A stretch of 64,000 nucleotides of DNA from Moniliophthora roreri (Eukaryota > Basidiomycota > Agaricomycetes > Agaricales > Marasmiaceae): the NCBI GenBank assembly GCA_001466705.2, contig LATX02000133.1:682001-746000 (forward strand). Direction: 5' to 3'. A model generated the notes under the pieces. The model saw only the letters and a list, made by a program, of their open reading frames with translations. It did no database searches and was not told where the DNA came from. The position numbers and the translations under genes were made by a program. Of this stretch, positions 1 through 11,518 are shown one piece after another; position 1 is the stretch's first letter; each line of letters opens with the position of its first letter.

Positions 1-3
1 TAT

Positions 4-610
4 TGTTACAATTGTCTTATTCTTTCTTAATATGACATTATTTCCATCACATGCTTTTCATATGACCTTTACTTCTTCCTTATTCCATAGGCTTTCCTTG
101 AATATTCCATAACCTTTCCTGGATTATTCCCTGTCTCTCACCATTGAACATACTGAACATATTCTTGTTCCAGATCACTAATGATATCATTGGATAGATC
201 ATATGCTTCTTTTTAACATCTGGACACATCCACATTCTCAGTTTCCTTTTTGTCTACTTTAGCCTTTGTACTACAATTCCACAATAATCTCCTGTGATCA
301 TCAGCTGTTCTCTTGATGTTCTCTTATGTTCTTTCTTTTACTTAAATAGTCTATTTCTTTCATTTCTCAAGAAACACAGCAGTATGAATGAGTAGTTACA
401 ATACATGTATTTAAACAGATGAAACAAGATCTAAGCTCTCTAGCTTGATCTAGTTAATCTATCTTGCATCTGCTCAACGATCAAACCTTCTGAACTCTAG
501 ACTCTGTCTAGATGAAGTTGATGAACTGAGACTTGAACCTTGAATGACTTTGCAGAAGGTCTTACCATCTGTAGAGTTGTTGTTGTTGTTGCTGCGCAAG
601 TAATGTAACA
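4..610 (+). mobile_element. Solo LTR, Ty3/Gypsy family A
   Basis: The segment starts TGTTACA and ends GTAATGTAACA, the inverted TGTTAC/GTAACA ends shared by all family A LTRs here. It has a TATA box (TATTTAAA at 408) and, 33 nt on, the start-site motif in mutated form (TAGCTTGATCT, 441-451). The 5 bp after it are GCTAT and the 3 bp before it (the window edge) are TAT, which fits a GCTAT target duplication. No primer-binding site or gag follows, so this is a solo LTR. It has almost no CpG and is therefore old. Confidence 0.85.
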
Positions 611-689
611 GCTATACTTTATCTCTTACTTGAAACTTCTTAATATTTTAACTAATTCATATTTAAACTAAAGCATAACACAGATAGAA

Positions 690-890
690 GGACTAGCCAG
701 AAATCTGGCAGGAAAACTTGTAAAAACTAGCATCCAGCTTATCTGTATTTATAGGCATCCACTAAAAGTTTAGTTGACATTCTAAGTATAGCAACTCTGA
801 TCACATCAATCCACACTCACTCATTGAACCTGAGTAAGACTATTAGAGGTTATTTTTTAGTAGTTTTCTATTAGTCTCAACTTAAATGAA
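690..890 (+). repeat. Diverged end fragment of dispersed repeat R2
   Basis: This stretch aligns by eye with 44590-44783, the right end of repeat R2. Shared blocks include GCAACTCTGATCA, a CAATCCACACT block, and a pyrimidine-rich TTTTCYATTAGTCT tail. It is AT-rich, CpG-free and without open frames. Confidence 0.5.
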
Positions 891-907
891 TTAGTAGAAC
901 AAGGAAA

Positions 908-1135
908 AATGACCTGCAGAACATAGATACTATATTGATGCTTATGTGACATCAATATAGCATCTGCAGAAATGTCCATGCTGGCACTGTAAATGTAGTG
1001 CCCACATTTACATCTGTTAATTCTGTCAGTATTAAAGTAGGCACTATGTTTACAGTGCTAACACAGATGTTTCTGCAGGTGCTATATTGATGTTATATAA
1101 AGACCCAACATAGTGCCTATGTTCTGCAGGTCATT
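908..1135. mobile_element. Foldback (palindromic) MITE-like element
   Basis: The left arm begins AATGACCTGCAGAACATAG and the right arm is its reverse complement ending at 1135. Pairing continues inward for about 95 nt with scattered mismatches, including CATCAATATAGCA and GCACTGTAAA blocks. The whole 228-bp unit can fold into one long hairpin. It has no ORF. Target duplications are not clear. Confidence 0.6.
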
Positions 1136-1865
1136 ATTACATGTCCCACATATGTTTTTCAGTCTTTTATCACCCAACTCTACTATTTAAATTAACTTAG
1201 AACTAAAATATGTTTTTAAGTAAATCAATTGAAAAATACAGTAGAATACCTGTGGATACAAGTATCTGCAGGTGTTTGCAGAATGGATTGCCCAGATGCT
1301 AGTATCTGGGGCACTAAATTCAGACAGATACAGATTAGAACTTTAATCTTAATGAAAACCAGCAGGTTGAATGCTAGATATCTATGGATTCATCTATATT
1401 ATGCCTTAAGTTAAATACTCAAGTAAACTATATTTCATGTGCCTTCCTCCTCTCTGCTCTTTTATTTTCTCTTTCTCTATCTGCAAAGCTACTTCTGTAA
1501 CAGAGTGAAGCTTTTTCCTTATATTTTTCTCTAAGTCCTTTCATCTATTATCTTATCTTTTGTCTATGTATCTGATTACTTGCTATATGCATATATTACA
1601 ACTACATCTTCTTTATAACATTCTATTCCACCTAGGCTTCCTTCTGAATTATTCTATTCAATTCCATTAGTTATTCTTGCCAAGGCAGACTTACTGTATT
1701 TATACTAGACTCATGTAGCCTAGTTCTCCACCTTGACCTCTTGGTCATTTAGGCTAGGTATTCGACTTCATGTCTGCTTATAATTAGTTCAATGCTGCAT
1801 CAACTTAGAATTTATATTAGATTATCTCTTTTCTCAACATTGCTTAACTTAGTATTGTGTTGCAT
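1136..1865. other. AT-rich repeat remnants without genes
   Basis: No gene is visible. Bases 1520-1765 form one arm of an inverted repeat with 2895-3170. An LTR-like start (TGTAACAGAGTGAAGC) lies near 1496 and resembles TGTAATGGAGCAAAGC near 2124, suggesting old LTRs of a third Gypsy family. Confidence 0.4.
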
Positions 1866-2015
1866 CTGGTGAGACAGAAAGAATATAGTAAGAAGGAGGA
1901 TAGTTGGAAGCCAGTGGAGAACCTGGAGAATGCAAAAGCAAAAGTGAAAGAGTTCTACAAAAAAAACCTGAGTGCACCAACTAGAGTGGCAGCACTCTTT
2001 GCAACACTCTTATAG
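1866..2015 (+). pseudogene. Chromodomain remnant of a Gypsy integrase
   Basis: The frame from 1866 to the TAG at 2013-2015 reads like the last two thirds of a retrotransposon chromodomain. It has a K-x-Y core, then EDSWKPVENLENAK, matching the usual DTWEPxENLxNA pattern, and a lysine-rich helix. It is followed by further broken coding and a purine tract (GGAAGAGGGTAA, about 2112-2123) just before an LTR-like TGTAATGGAGC. The order integrase tail, polypurine tract, 3' LTR is that of a Ty3/Gypsy element. This family is different from A and B below. Confidence 0.5.
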
Positions 2016-3406
2016 CAGGAACTCAAAAACTTTACAGAAGCAACTATAAACCTCACATGAGAAGAAGGGAAGAGAGTAGGCTTAGGTCTATTACAGACAA
2101 TAGACTGTAGGAAGAGGGTAATGTAATGGAGCAAAGCCTTTTCCTTATTTTTCTTCTAAATTCTCTTATTTTCCTTATCTTACCATTTATCTATTTATCC
2201 AATTACATAATTACTATATTTGCACACCACAGCCATATTCTATCACATGTATGTCACATGACTTATGGTGAAATCTCCTAAAATAAGGTTTAACATAACT
2301 TTTGCATACCTCCAGAGAGTTATTAGATCCTGCACCCAGTAAATGGAAAGAAAATAAGATTAAAGGAATTAGGAATGATAATAGATAAGATATAGTGTTC
2401 AAGAAGAAAATTTGTAACACCTCTTGAACCTTTAGAATGTACACTTACTATACTTGCAGTCATATTCTACTTAAAACTCTGTAACAGCTTCTGTAAATCC
2501 TCATATAGTAATGGAAATGAATGCTAATTCACTATAACTTATTGTCACAATAACAAGAAGTCAATTCCCTATAAGAAGAGTTAGAATGTGCTCTAGCTAG
2601 TATTCTCAAAGGCTATTGGACTAGTGTTTAATGCAACATTCAACAACAAGTTCTCAGAGCTTTCTTTCTGTAGTGATTATACACATTATGTTTTAAAGAC
2701 ATTATAAAAAGTATAATCTATTTATTTTGAAGGTATAAAATATGTAGTACCACAATGACTCTAACTACAGTGGGTAGAATCCTCTGCACTTAAGTCAGGA
2801 AAAGGAGTAAGAAAAGAATGATCCAGCATAGACTCTAGGTCAATATAATACTGAACTCAATAGACATAAAGTCAGTATCTAGCCTAAATGACCAAGTTAG
2901 CATATTTAAAAGGAACAAGTACAAGGGATACCTGTCTAGCTCAAATAACCAAGAGGTCAAGATGGAAAACTAGGCTATATGAGTCTAGTATAAATACAAT
3001 GAGTCTGTCTTAGCAAGAATAACTGATGGAACTAAAGAGAATGATTCAGAAAGAAATCCAGATAGAATAGAATGTTCTACAGAAAGGTGGCTGTAATAGT
3101 ATAAATACAGTAAGTAATCAGATAAGTAGATGAGAAAGATAAAAGATAAGATAATAGAACTTAGCAAAATTGAAGTCTATCACACAATATGGAATTAGAG
3201 CATTATGCATTATGGTTCAGAAATAAGAAATGTGACATACTCAGAGCCACAGAGGGTTATAGTTCTGTAACCTGCTATGCAAGCTGCCAGAAGAATTTTA
3301 TCTTGTGTCTCTTTGTCAGTACACTATGCTTATTTCCTGTAATTCTTATAGAAATTTATTAGTATAAGAACAATGTAAATATTCACTTAAAACCTTATAT
3401 GCCCTC
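2016..3406. other. AT-rich decayed repeats; inverted repeat arm
   Basis: No gene is supported. Bases 2895-3170 are the reverse complement, with about 15% mismatch by eye, of 1520-1765. Another partial copy of the same pyrimidine-rich LTR-like sequence lies near 2124-2240. CpG is nearly absent. Confidence 0.4.
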
Positions 3407-3802
3407 TGTTACAATCTGCAGACTATCTTTGGACATGACCTGTTTCTTTTCCTGTTCCTCTTCACTTCCCCTGCTGATCATGTATAATATGTAGTCAGAT
3501 GGTCTCTTCTTTTCTTTCCATTTCTTTCTTTGATGTTCCACACTTACTCATGCTTTGCTTAGTCAACATTCTCCTTTGTTCTATGACCTTCTAGTAGATA
3601 AAAACTAGTAGATACAAAGTATGTATTTAACTTGCTCAAACTGGCTTGACCTGGTTAATTGTAAACCTTGTGCTTGCAATAAAACAAATGGACCTCAGAA
3701 CCTCAGTAGCCACTAAGCAAACTCAAACTTGACCTCTGATCTTGACATCACTAAAACCCTGTGGTGTTGAGTTGTTGATGTTGCTGTGCAAGCAACATAA
3801 CA
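3407..3802 (+). repeat. 5' LTR of element A1 (family A)
   Basis: TGTTACA start and ACATAACA end, directly followed by the family A primer-binding site AGGTCAAGCTG. At 396 bp it is shorter than other family A LTRs. The TATA-like box to start-site-motif distance is shortened (about 18 nt instead of 33) and the motif carries a mismatch, so an internal deletion is likely. Confidence 0.75.
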
Positions 3803-5179
3803 CAAGGTCAAGCTGCCCTCTGCTGACCTCTCAAAGGTCTAGGCACCACTAGCAAAACACCATCTCAAGTGCAGCTAACTGCACAAGATGAAGAAAGACT
3901 TGACCAGGAACTCAATATTACAGAATGACTTCGCATACTCAGAATTAAAGTTTTAGGGAACTCTGAATCAACCTTGTGTACAATTATAACCTGCCATCAG
4001 TGATTGCTTGAGCAAGACATAACAACAGGAAAAGAGACAGCTTTAGACAGCATGACCAAGAACAGCTTGACCCTCAAATCCACCTCAACAGAATTGCATA
4101 TTGACAAGAAAGGCTCACCATTACCCATATCAACTGAGAACTCATCTGCCTTATCAACAACCACATTACTCTTAACTGATTTTGAAGACCAGCTCACCAA
4201 TGAACAAATCAAGATGTCTGGAGAAACAAGCTCAACCTCAAAGTGAGAGCTGAAAGATTGGACATAAGAGGAGATAATAATCACAGTAGTGACTGTGGTC
4301 CTCAAAGAAGTAGAAAAGAAGAAGAAGGAGAAAGAGAAGGGAGTCAAAGTAGTGGCACCTGACTTCTTCAAAGGGAATAGAAAGGACACCAAGAGATTTC
4401 TTACTGAAGTGGAGATTTTCCTCCAAATGCATCCCAATAATTTCAATAACAAAAAGAAGATTCTCTTCCTTCTACCCTATCTCCAAGGGAAATCAGTGGC
4501 TTCTTGAAAAGAAGCTCAGATGAACAAGATCTTCAGTAGGAAAGATAATGACCCAGAGATTATATGGAACAAATTTTGAGAGAAGTTCAAAAAGTGGTAT
4601 TTCCCTGCAGATGTAAAAGGAGAAGTGCAGCTCAGGATTGAAAGACTAAAAATGAAGGACAGAGCAGACAATTTTGTGAAAAATTTCAGAGTCCTGGCTA
4701 ATGAAACAGGGTACAATGATAATGCTCTCATCTATATCTTCAGAAAAGCACTACTATATTCACTTGCCAGGAAGATCTTAAATCAACCCCAAGAGAAGCC
4801 CAACAATCTCAAAGGATGGTACAAGGCTGCCATATGATATAATGAACAGTACAAATATGCTGAAGCCATACAAGGACTGAAGAAGTATTGGATGACAGAT
4901 GACAAGAAGAAGAAGTACAAAAAGAAGAATGCCACCATCAATCGAATTTCTAATAGAAGACTGATGGAAGAAGAAAGAAGGGAATACATGGCACAAGGAA
5001 GATGCTTTAGGTGTAGGAAGACAGAACACCTTTTGTGAGAATGCCCAATGAAGATGGAAGAACCAAAGGAGAAAACCATGCCAAAGGGTGCCTTTACCAA
5101 GATCTGAGCAATTATGAGAGAATTTGCCCCTGACAAGCAGACAGAGTTGTTGAACATTATGGAGAAAGAGGGTTTTTAA
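3803..5179 (+). pseudogene. gag: A1 gag, decayed
   Basis: Degenerate Gag of a family A Ty3/Gypsy element. It would encode the nucleocapsid/capsid polyprotein. Frames match A2 and A3 Gag: a capsid-like block (NRKDTKRFLTEVEIFL near 4370-4430), then KMKDRADNFVKNFRV (about 4650) and a CCHC zinc knuckle C-F-R-C-x4-H-x4-C (5002-5042) in which a TGA stop falls inside the knuckle. It ends with the conserved motif EKEGF-stop. Several stops and at least two frame changes break it. The region 3803-4000 is the degraded N-terminus. CpG is nearly absent, unlike the younger A2. Confidence 0.8.
5170..5176 (+). promoter_or_regulatory. gag-pol -1 slippery heptamer, A1
   Basis: Gag codons GAG GGT TTT TAA contain G GGT TTT, a canonical X XXY YYZ heptamer directly before the stop. 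Shifting -1 gives GGG TTT TTA AAG and an open frame that runs straight into the protease (ORF beginning near 5197). The same arrangement is found in A2 and A3. Confidence 0.65.
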
Positions 5180-6080
5180 AGTGGCAGAAGAGACCAATGC
5201 TCTCCCTACCACCACCAATTATGATTTTGAACATTGTATTAGCTAAGTTGGATCGCAATTCTATGCATGTTCCTGTCCTTTACAATGTTGGAACAGAAAC
5301 CATCAGAACAAAAGCTCTTATTGATTCAGGAGCAGGAGAAATGTTTATAAGCCTGGAAGTGGCAAAGAAACTCCAGTTGAAAAGAGACCAGTTACCCAAG
5401 GCCATTCAGGTCTTCAATTTAGACAGAACCCTGAATAAGACAGCATGGATTATCTATTCAGTCAAGGCAGCTTTTCACATTGGGACAAAAACAATGACAG
5501 ATGAGTTCTTGCTCTCTGGATTAGGAAGAGAAGATGTTATCTTCGACTTGCCATAGCTTCAGAAGTACAACACACTTATTAACTGGGCATCAGAAGAAGT
5601 AACATTCAAGCTGAGGTGATATATTAAAATCTGGAGGTTTACTGAAATATTGGACAAGGAAGATCCAGAAGAACTTATTTGCAGAGTAGACATCAGAGCT
5701 AAGTTATCAGCCTCTCAGACTATGGCACAAGCAGCTCAACAGCAGGAAAAGTTGCTAGAAGACCTCATTCCAGACTACATAAATGGTTACACCTCACAGT
5801 TTGAGGACAGAGTAGTGGAAAGATTCCTGATCTCCAGGCCTTATGACCATGCAATCAAATTGAAACCCAATTTTGCACTGAGCAACTGCAAACTCTACTC
5901 GCTGCCCCTGAGTGAACAAAAGGAGTTAGATAAGTTTTTGGGAGAAAACCTCCAGAAGGGATACATTTGTAAATCAAAGTCACCTATGGCATTACTGTTC
6001 TTCTTCATGGCTAAGAAAGAAAAGGACAGGCTTCAGTCAACACAAGACTATTGGAAATTGAATAATGGCATGGTAAAGAA
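5180..6080 (+). pseudogene. pol: A1 pol part 1: protease and start of reverse transcriptase
   Basis: Aspartic protease and RT N-terminus of A1. The protease active site reads LIDSGAGEMF (about 5320-5350) and the family block DVIFDLP ends in a stop at 5554. The next frame carries the linker and RT entry (ERFLISRPYDHAI, KSKSPMALLFFFMAKKEK). The reading frame stops abruptly at 6080, where A2 is inserted after the codons for NNGMVK, and resumes at 13433. The TSD is AAGAA on both sides. Several stops make it inactive. Confidence 0.85.
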
Positions 6081-6553
6081 TGTTACGTTACTTGCGCAGC
6101 AACATCAACTCAACTACCTTAGCGAAGTTCGTCCTTCATTCAAGTAGTCTTACAAGTTCAAGTTTAAGTTCGTTCAGCGGTTGCTGAAGTTCAGAGATCC
6201 TTCTGTTCTGGCGTTGACACAAGTATGGATTAACTAGGTCAAGCTGAAGACTTAGAGTCTTAGCTTGAGCGCTTAAATACATTACAACCGAGTAAATACT
6301 AACTATCTATAGATAGCTGATAAGCTCGGTGATTGTCTAAGGTTTCCCGAGGCTCTTGGGATATGAGTAATACAGTACAAAGGGATAGGTAAATGGGGAC
6401 TGGGAAGGTGTACGAGTCTGGTGGAAGAAGAAGCATAATTGTGATAGGTAAATGGGGACTGGGAAAGTGTATGAGTCCGATAGAGAAAGAAGCATGGGAA
6501 GTATTACAAGGACAGAAAAGAAGGAAGGAGACAAAATAAGAAAGTCTGTAACA
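6081..6553 (-). repeat. A2 3' LTR (473 bp)
   Basis: Plus-strand reading starts TGTTACGTTACTTGCG and ends GTCTGTAACA. It is the partner of 12960-13432 with 97.7% identity counted by eye. Confidence 0.93.
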
Positions 6554-6572
6554 TTACCCCCCCAACAAGAGG
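6554..6572 (-). promoter_or_regulatory. A2 polypurine tract
   Basis: In the element sense the sequence TTGGGGGGGTAA lies directly before the 3' LTR start TGTTACAG. A G-run ending at the LTR is the usual plus-strand primer of Gypsy elements. Confidence 0.7.
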
Positions 6573-6601
6573 CAAACTCCACTTTGCTCTCCTTTTTTTT
6601 T

Positions 6602-8012
6602 CTACGATTCTCTGTCTCCATATAGCTCTGTGTCGTAATCGTAGGACGTATCCGGCCTGTCATCCAGATCCGGCATCTCTTCAATGGCTTCCATCCACGG
6701 AGTCGCCGGCGGGTCAAAGGTTGGCTGCCAACCCATGGCTTGCCGTTCTTCTACCGACAGTAACCTCACCTTTTTCGGATCCGCTCCTACGAACAGCAAC
6801 TGGGTGTCTCAGTCATATTCCTCCATCAACATCTCAACATTCTCCGCTGAGGTTGTCATAGGGCTTGTCATTGTACCACCGTTCATCATCATAATGGTGA
6901 CCATCCGACAAAGAGTCTGAGCCCGAATTAGACCGTCTGCACGCAATGCGGCCAGACCTTCGTTAGTCAGAGCAGTGGCCAGATGTATGTCCAGGCTGAG
7001 TCTTGAAGCATCTGCGACACATGTACTGCGGGCAATGTCGGGCGAAATGGCGCTCCAATCTGCACACAGGGCAGAGACGTGGTCAACGAGCTGCATCATC
7101 GGGGTCAGGGCTGGAGTCGGACTTCTCAAGCTGAGAATTGGTGGGTCTTCGACGTTTTCGGGGATTTTGTTCTCCCATTCTTTGTCCTTGACCGCATCCT
7201 CTGACCCTACGATAGCGACCTCCCCTCCAACCGTGGGGATATACTCCACCTTCTGGTGGAACTGTGGCTTCAGGCATCTGAAGATTTCGGGGGTCGGTGG
7301 CGGTAGGTAGTTCAGGCTGAGAGGGGGCGGAGGAGTCGAACGGCTTGACCTTAGGTTTGATGTCGGGATTGGGAGTGGGGTCAGGATAAACGAGGGTGTC
7401 ATTAGGTTTGGGGGAGGAATGGGCAACGCTGAAGGGTCCGGCTTTGTTGTTCGTGGGTTCGGCAGTGAGTCTGGAGATGAGGCTCCGAGTGTCGTTGATG
7501 TCAGGACGGGGGTATCCGTTCCCGTCAGTTCGTCATCCGAGTCGGTCGAGGAGGCTGAAGGTGAGGGGATTAGAGTATTCCAACATCGCTCTGGGATCTG
7601 CAGAAGGAGGCATGGACAAATGGGGGTGGTAGGGAAATGTAGACGGTACTGTGACAGGACCTTCGAGTCCCAACTGATAATTGCAGGTGTACATCACCTG
7701 GTTGGCAATCTCGAGACTGCAGCTCTCAACGATTCTTTCAAAAAGCTTTCGTTGACCCCTGAGGAAAAAGAGGCTTTTGACGCAGGGTTCCAGTCGGTTG
7801 TGCTGATCAGCGGCGTTCCGGATTTGATTGTCATACTGTCCAGTATTGAAGAGATGAAGGAGTTGGTAGGGGTTTGGCTTGAGGCCGTTTGGGTATGTGA
7901 TGTTTTCTCCATATCGCCCTTCTCCCGACACAGTAGGAACAGGGCTCTGGTCTCGGGTTGGCTGGCTGCCAGCAAGAGAAGAGGAAGAGGCAGCGGAGGA
8001 TGTATTGGACAT
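6602..8012 (-). pseudogene. A2 ORF3, extra gene downstream of integrase
   Basis: An additional coding region of about 470 codons in the env position. Its ATG (8012-8010) lies 2 nt beyond the pol stop codon. The product has a Ser/Thr-rich N-terminus, a mid helical part (about 7590-7880), then an acidic/Pro-rich stretch (IPPPNLMTPSF, PPPPLSLNYLPPPTPE), a helical domain rich in Ala and Leu (about 6870-7080) and an acidic tail with DYDTELYGDRES. No signal peptide, membrane segment or zinc motif is visible, so it does not look like an envelope protein. One frame change near 7560-7590 and one TGA (6809-6811, in CGA context) break it. I do not recognise the family. The dense packing and like codon use suggest it belongs to the element. 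Confidence 0.6.
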
Positions 8013-8014
8013 GA

Positions 8015-10919
8015 CTATGATGGTTCGATGGGAATGGGGTCTTTAGGCCTTACTCGATGTTTCTTTATATACTCCTTGAGAAGGTCTAGACAATTCGCCA
8101 TTCCTTCCATTCGAATCCACCGGTTGTGAGATGAGTCATAGCCGGTGTACGACACAAGGAATTCTCGTGGTCGTTTCTTCAGTCTATGCCCCACTACCGC
8201 TTCTACCTCGTATTCTTCAAATCCTTCAATGAGATCCAGGGGTGGTTCTGTAAAACTCGGTCCGTGGGCTTCGGTCTGTCTGAACGGCGATAACAAGGCC
8301 GTGTGGAAAACAGAGTGAATTTTCCATTGATGAGGTAAGTCTAACCTGTACGTCACAGGTCCGAGTACCTTGAGGACTTTGAATGGTCCTTCTCTTTTCG
8401 GGGCTAGCTTCTTTGATGGATATCCCATGGCCAGGTTCTTTACTTCTAGCCAAACCTTCTGTCTTTCTTCAAATACGTCTAACTTCTGCTTTTCCCTTCG
8501 CATCATCTGTTGTCGTGCTAACTCCAATAAGCTCGCAGTTTCTTCTCTCACCCTCTTCAGTTCCTGAAGTCGTTCTTCTACCGATGGAATCGCTGTTCTT
8601 TCGAATACCATTGGAAGGGGGCAAGGGTGGTATCCCATCATCATAAAGAACGGGGATTTCTTGAGAACTGAATGGGTTCGGTTGTTGTGAGCGAATTCTG
8701 CTAAGGGGAGATATTCCTTCCATTGAGTCTGTTCTTTTGCACAGAATGCTCTAAGGTAGACCTTGACTTCTTGATTCACTCATTCCGTTTCTCCATCCGT
8801 TTGTGGGTGGAATGCTGTGCTCATGGAATGTTTGATGGATAGCTGTCTTCCCATTTCCTGGAACACTTCAGCGGCAAATCTAGGGTCTCAATCGGATATG
8901 ATTCGGTCCGGCAATCCGAACCTTTTGTAAAGATGCTGAATCAACATTTCCGCAATCCTTGTGGCATCCGTTGTTTTGGTGCATGGAGTAAAAATTACCC
9001 CCTTCGTAGATGAGTGGTCCACCACGACTAGAATTGAATCCAACCCATCACATTCGGGTAGATCAGTGATAAGGTCCATGGTGCAGACCTGGAAGGGGAA
9101 AGAGTTTGGTGTCACTTGTAGGGGTTGAATTGGGGTTCTCGTGGGATGAGTGTTAATTTTAGACTGCTGGCATATTACACAGCTGTCCACAAACGCTTTA
9201 ATGAACTTAGCCATCCCTGGCCACCAGAAGTCTCGTTGCACCTGTTCGATGGTGTTCCATTGTCCTGGGTGTCCCACCCCTGGGGTTTCGTGGATAGATT
9301 GCACTATCCGTCGGTGGAGATCAATGTCGTTTGGTACGTAGACTTGGTTCTGGAAGAAAAGTAGATCACCTTCGATTTTCCAATCTGTCAGTGCGGATTT
9401 GATCGGCGGCATGCCCTGGTGTAGTAATTGCTCCAGAGCCAATTTATGAAAATCGTCCGGGCCCAATCGTTCCGCTATATCGTCCTTCAATCCCAAATCA
9501 ATCCCTTTGATGAAAAGCCGATCTGGTAGAACAACAATGTCTTCGCTATTGCTGTCAACGTCATCCTGTTCGTTGCTTCGTCGTGACAGAGCGTCTGCTT
9601 GAGAGATTGATTTCCCCGGGACATGTACTAGTCCTAAATCAAATTCTGATAGGAAGAGACTCCATCTTGCTTGTCGTCTATTCAGTTTCTGTGCCGTTCA
9701 GAAATACGTCAGATTCTTGTGATCTGAAAGAACCACGACTTTGAACTTTCCGCCCATAAGGTAGTGACACCATTCCATAAGTGCTCTATAGATTGCGAGA
9801 AGTTCGCGATCATAGATCTCGTAATTCCTCTCGGTAGGGGAGAATGATTTAGACAGATAACCACATGAATGCCATTCACCATCTGTCCCTTTTTGTCTAA
9901 GAACCGCGCCTGTGGCCCATTTTGAGGCATCCGCTTCTATAACGAAAGGTTTGTCAACGTCTGGCATGACTAGTATTGGTTCAGAGAGGAATTTCATTTT
10001 TAAAAGGTCGAAGGCCAGCTGACATTGCGTTGTCCAGTTGAATTTCCGATTTTTCTGCAGTAAGTCGTTCAACGGCCTCGTCAGATGTGCATATCTTCCG
10101 ATGAACTTCCTGTAGAAATTCCTGAATCCTAAGAACGCACGAACCCCTTTCACTGTCTGAGGGGGTTCCCAATCTGCTATCCCTGCTAATTTCACCGGGT
10201 CCATAGCAATGTATCCGGGCCTAATAACCATTCCCAAGAATACCACTTCTGTTACGTCAAACTCACACTTCTCCAGTTTGAGGAATAGATTGTGCCTCTT
10301 GAGGCGACGCATCAGTCGTTCTGTGCGTTCCTTGTGTTTGGCTTGATCTTTGGAAAAGATAAGGATGTCGTCCATGTATACCACGCACCATCCCTCGTCT
10401 ATGAAATCGGAGAGGATGCCGTTCATGAAGGCTTGGAAGGTGGTGGGGGAGTTGCTTAGTCCGAAGAACATTACGGTTGGTTCGAAAAGTCCTCTGTTTG
10501 TCTTGAAGGTGGCTTTCCACTGATCTCCGTCCTTTATCCTGACGTTATTGTACCCATTTCGAAGATCGAGTTTCGTAAACACCATTGCTCCCTTCAACTT
10601 GTCAAGAAGTTCCAAAATCAAAGGCAGTGGGTAGGTGTTCTTCACTGTTCCTTTATTGAGTTCTCTGTAATCCTGTGTAGGTCTCAACGCTCCCTTCTCC
10701 TTTTTGGCTACAAAGAAGAAGGGGGAGGCCATCGGAGACTTTGATTTGCGAATGTATCCTTTCCATAGATTTTCTTTGAGAAACTTGTCTTGTTCTTCCT
10801 GCTCTATGGGGCTCAACGGGTATAACTTGCAATTCCTCGGGATGAAGTCCGGTTTGAGGTCGATTGCGTGGTCATATGTCTGGGTCAGTGGGAATCGTTC
10901 CACTTTTCCTTTCTCAAAA
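8015..10919 (-). pseudogene. pol: A2 pol: RT, RNase H, integrase, chromodomain
   Basis: One long frame, broken only by TGA codons at 9698-9700, 8888-8890 and 8780-8782. [21 protein letters not shown] entry, the catalytic YMDD at 10367-10378, [14 protein letters not shown] thumb. RNase [15 protein letters not shown] and [12 protein letters not shown]. Integrase: HHCC zinc finger (H..H then CVIC), DDE core (MDLITDLP, SD-stop-DPRF, QTDGETE), GPY/F module (REGPFKVLKVLGPVTYRLD) and a C-terminal chromodomain-like block (EYEVEAVVGHRLKKR, FLVSYTGYDSSHNRWI) that could target insertion to modified chromatin. Two of the stops are CGA to TGA; the third replaces Trp. The frame is offset from protease by one nucleotide in an A5 run at 10916-10920. 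Confidence 0.93.
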
Positions 10920-11518
10920 ACAATCCCGGTATCCCAGTAAGTAACTGGGGATGAGTTCCTCTATTTCCTTTTTGACTGGTTGGTGCTGGTGAGCCATCTC
11001 CTGTGATGCCATAGTCTTGGCCCCTATAAGCACTTCTGGTTCAAAATTGTCCAAAACTCCTTTAAACCTTTTGATCTGAATTCTCCTTCGAGGTTGGAAC
11101 TGGATCTCCCCAGTTTCCCAATCAATTACCGGGTTATGATACCTCAACCATGGGAGTCCCAAGATCATGTCTTCATCCCCAATGCCCGAGATCATGAAAT
11201 TTTCTCAGAACTCCTTTCCGGCGATCTGGAACTCTAGTTCCACGATGTGTGTAATCCATGCTGTTTTATTGGCTGTCCCATTGACATTGAATACTCAGAT
11301 CTTTTCTGGCAATTGAATCCATTTCTTCCCTAGTGTTTTGGCGAGTTCCGTGCTTATGAATCTTCCTCCTGCTCCTGAATCTAACAAGGCCTTTGTTTCG
11401 ATGTTTTTTGTTCCCACTTTGTACTTGAGAGGAATATGCATAGAATTTCGATCCATTTTAGCTAGTACAAAGTGTGAAATAGTTATTGGCGGTGGAGCCA
11501 TCGTCCTCGTCCGCTGGT
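10914..11518 (-). pseudogene. pol: A2 protease region of pol
   Basis: Retropepsin-like aspartic protease that would release Gag and Pol products. The active site is LLDSGAGGRF and the conserved downstream block is DMILGLPWLRYHNPVIDW. It lies in the -1 frame relative to gag and is open from the heptamer at 11522-11528. In-frame TGAs at 11295-11297 and 11205-11207 interrupt it. The first reads as CGA to TGA from the flanking pattern IRVFNxNG in sister copies. Confidence 0.85.

Noticed and set aside
7419..8129. Long plus-strand ORF over A2
   Set aside because: It is a shadow of ORF3 and the pol end on the minus strand; the minus strand carries recognisable domains and matches the element layout.
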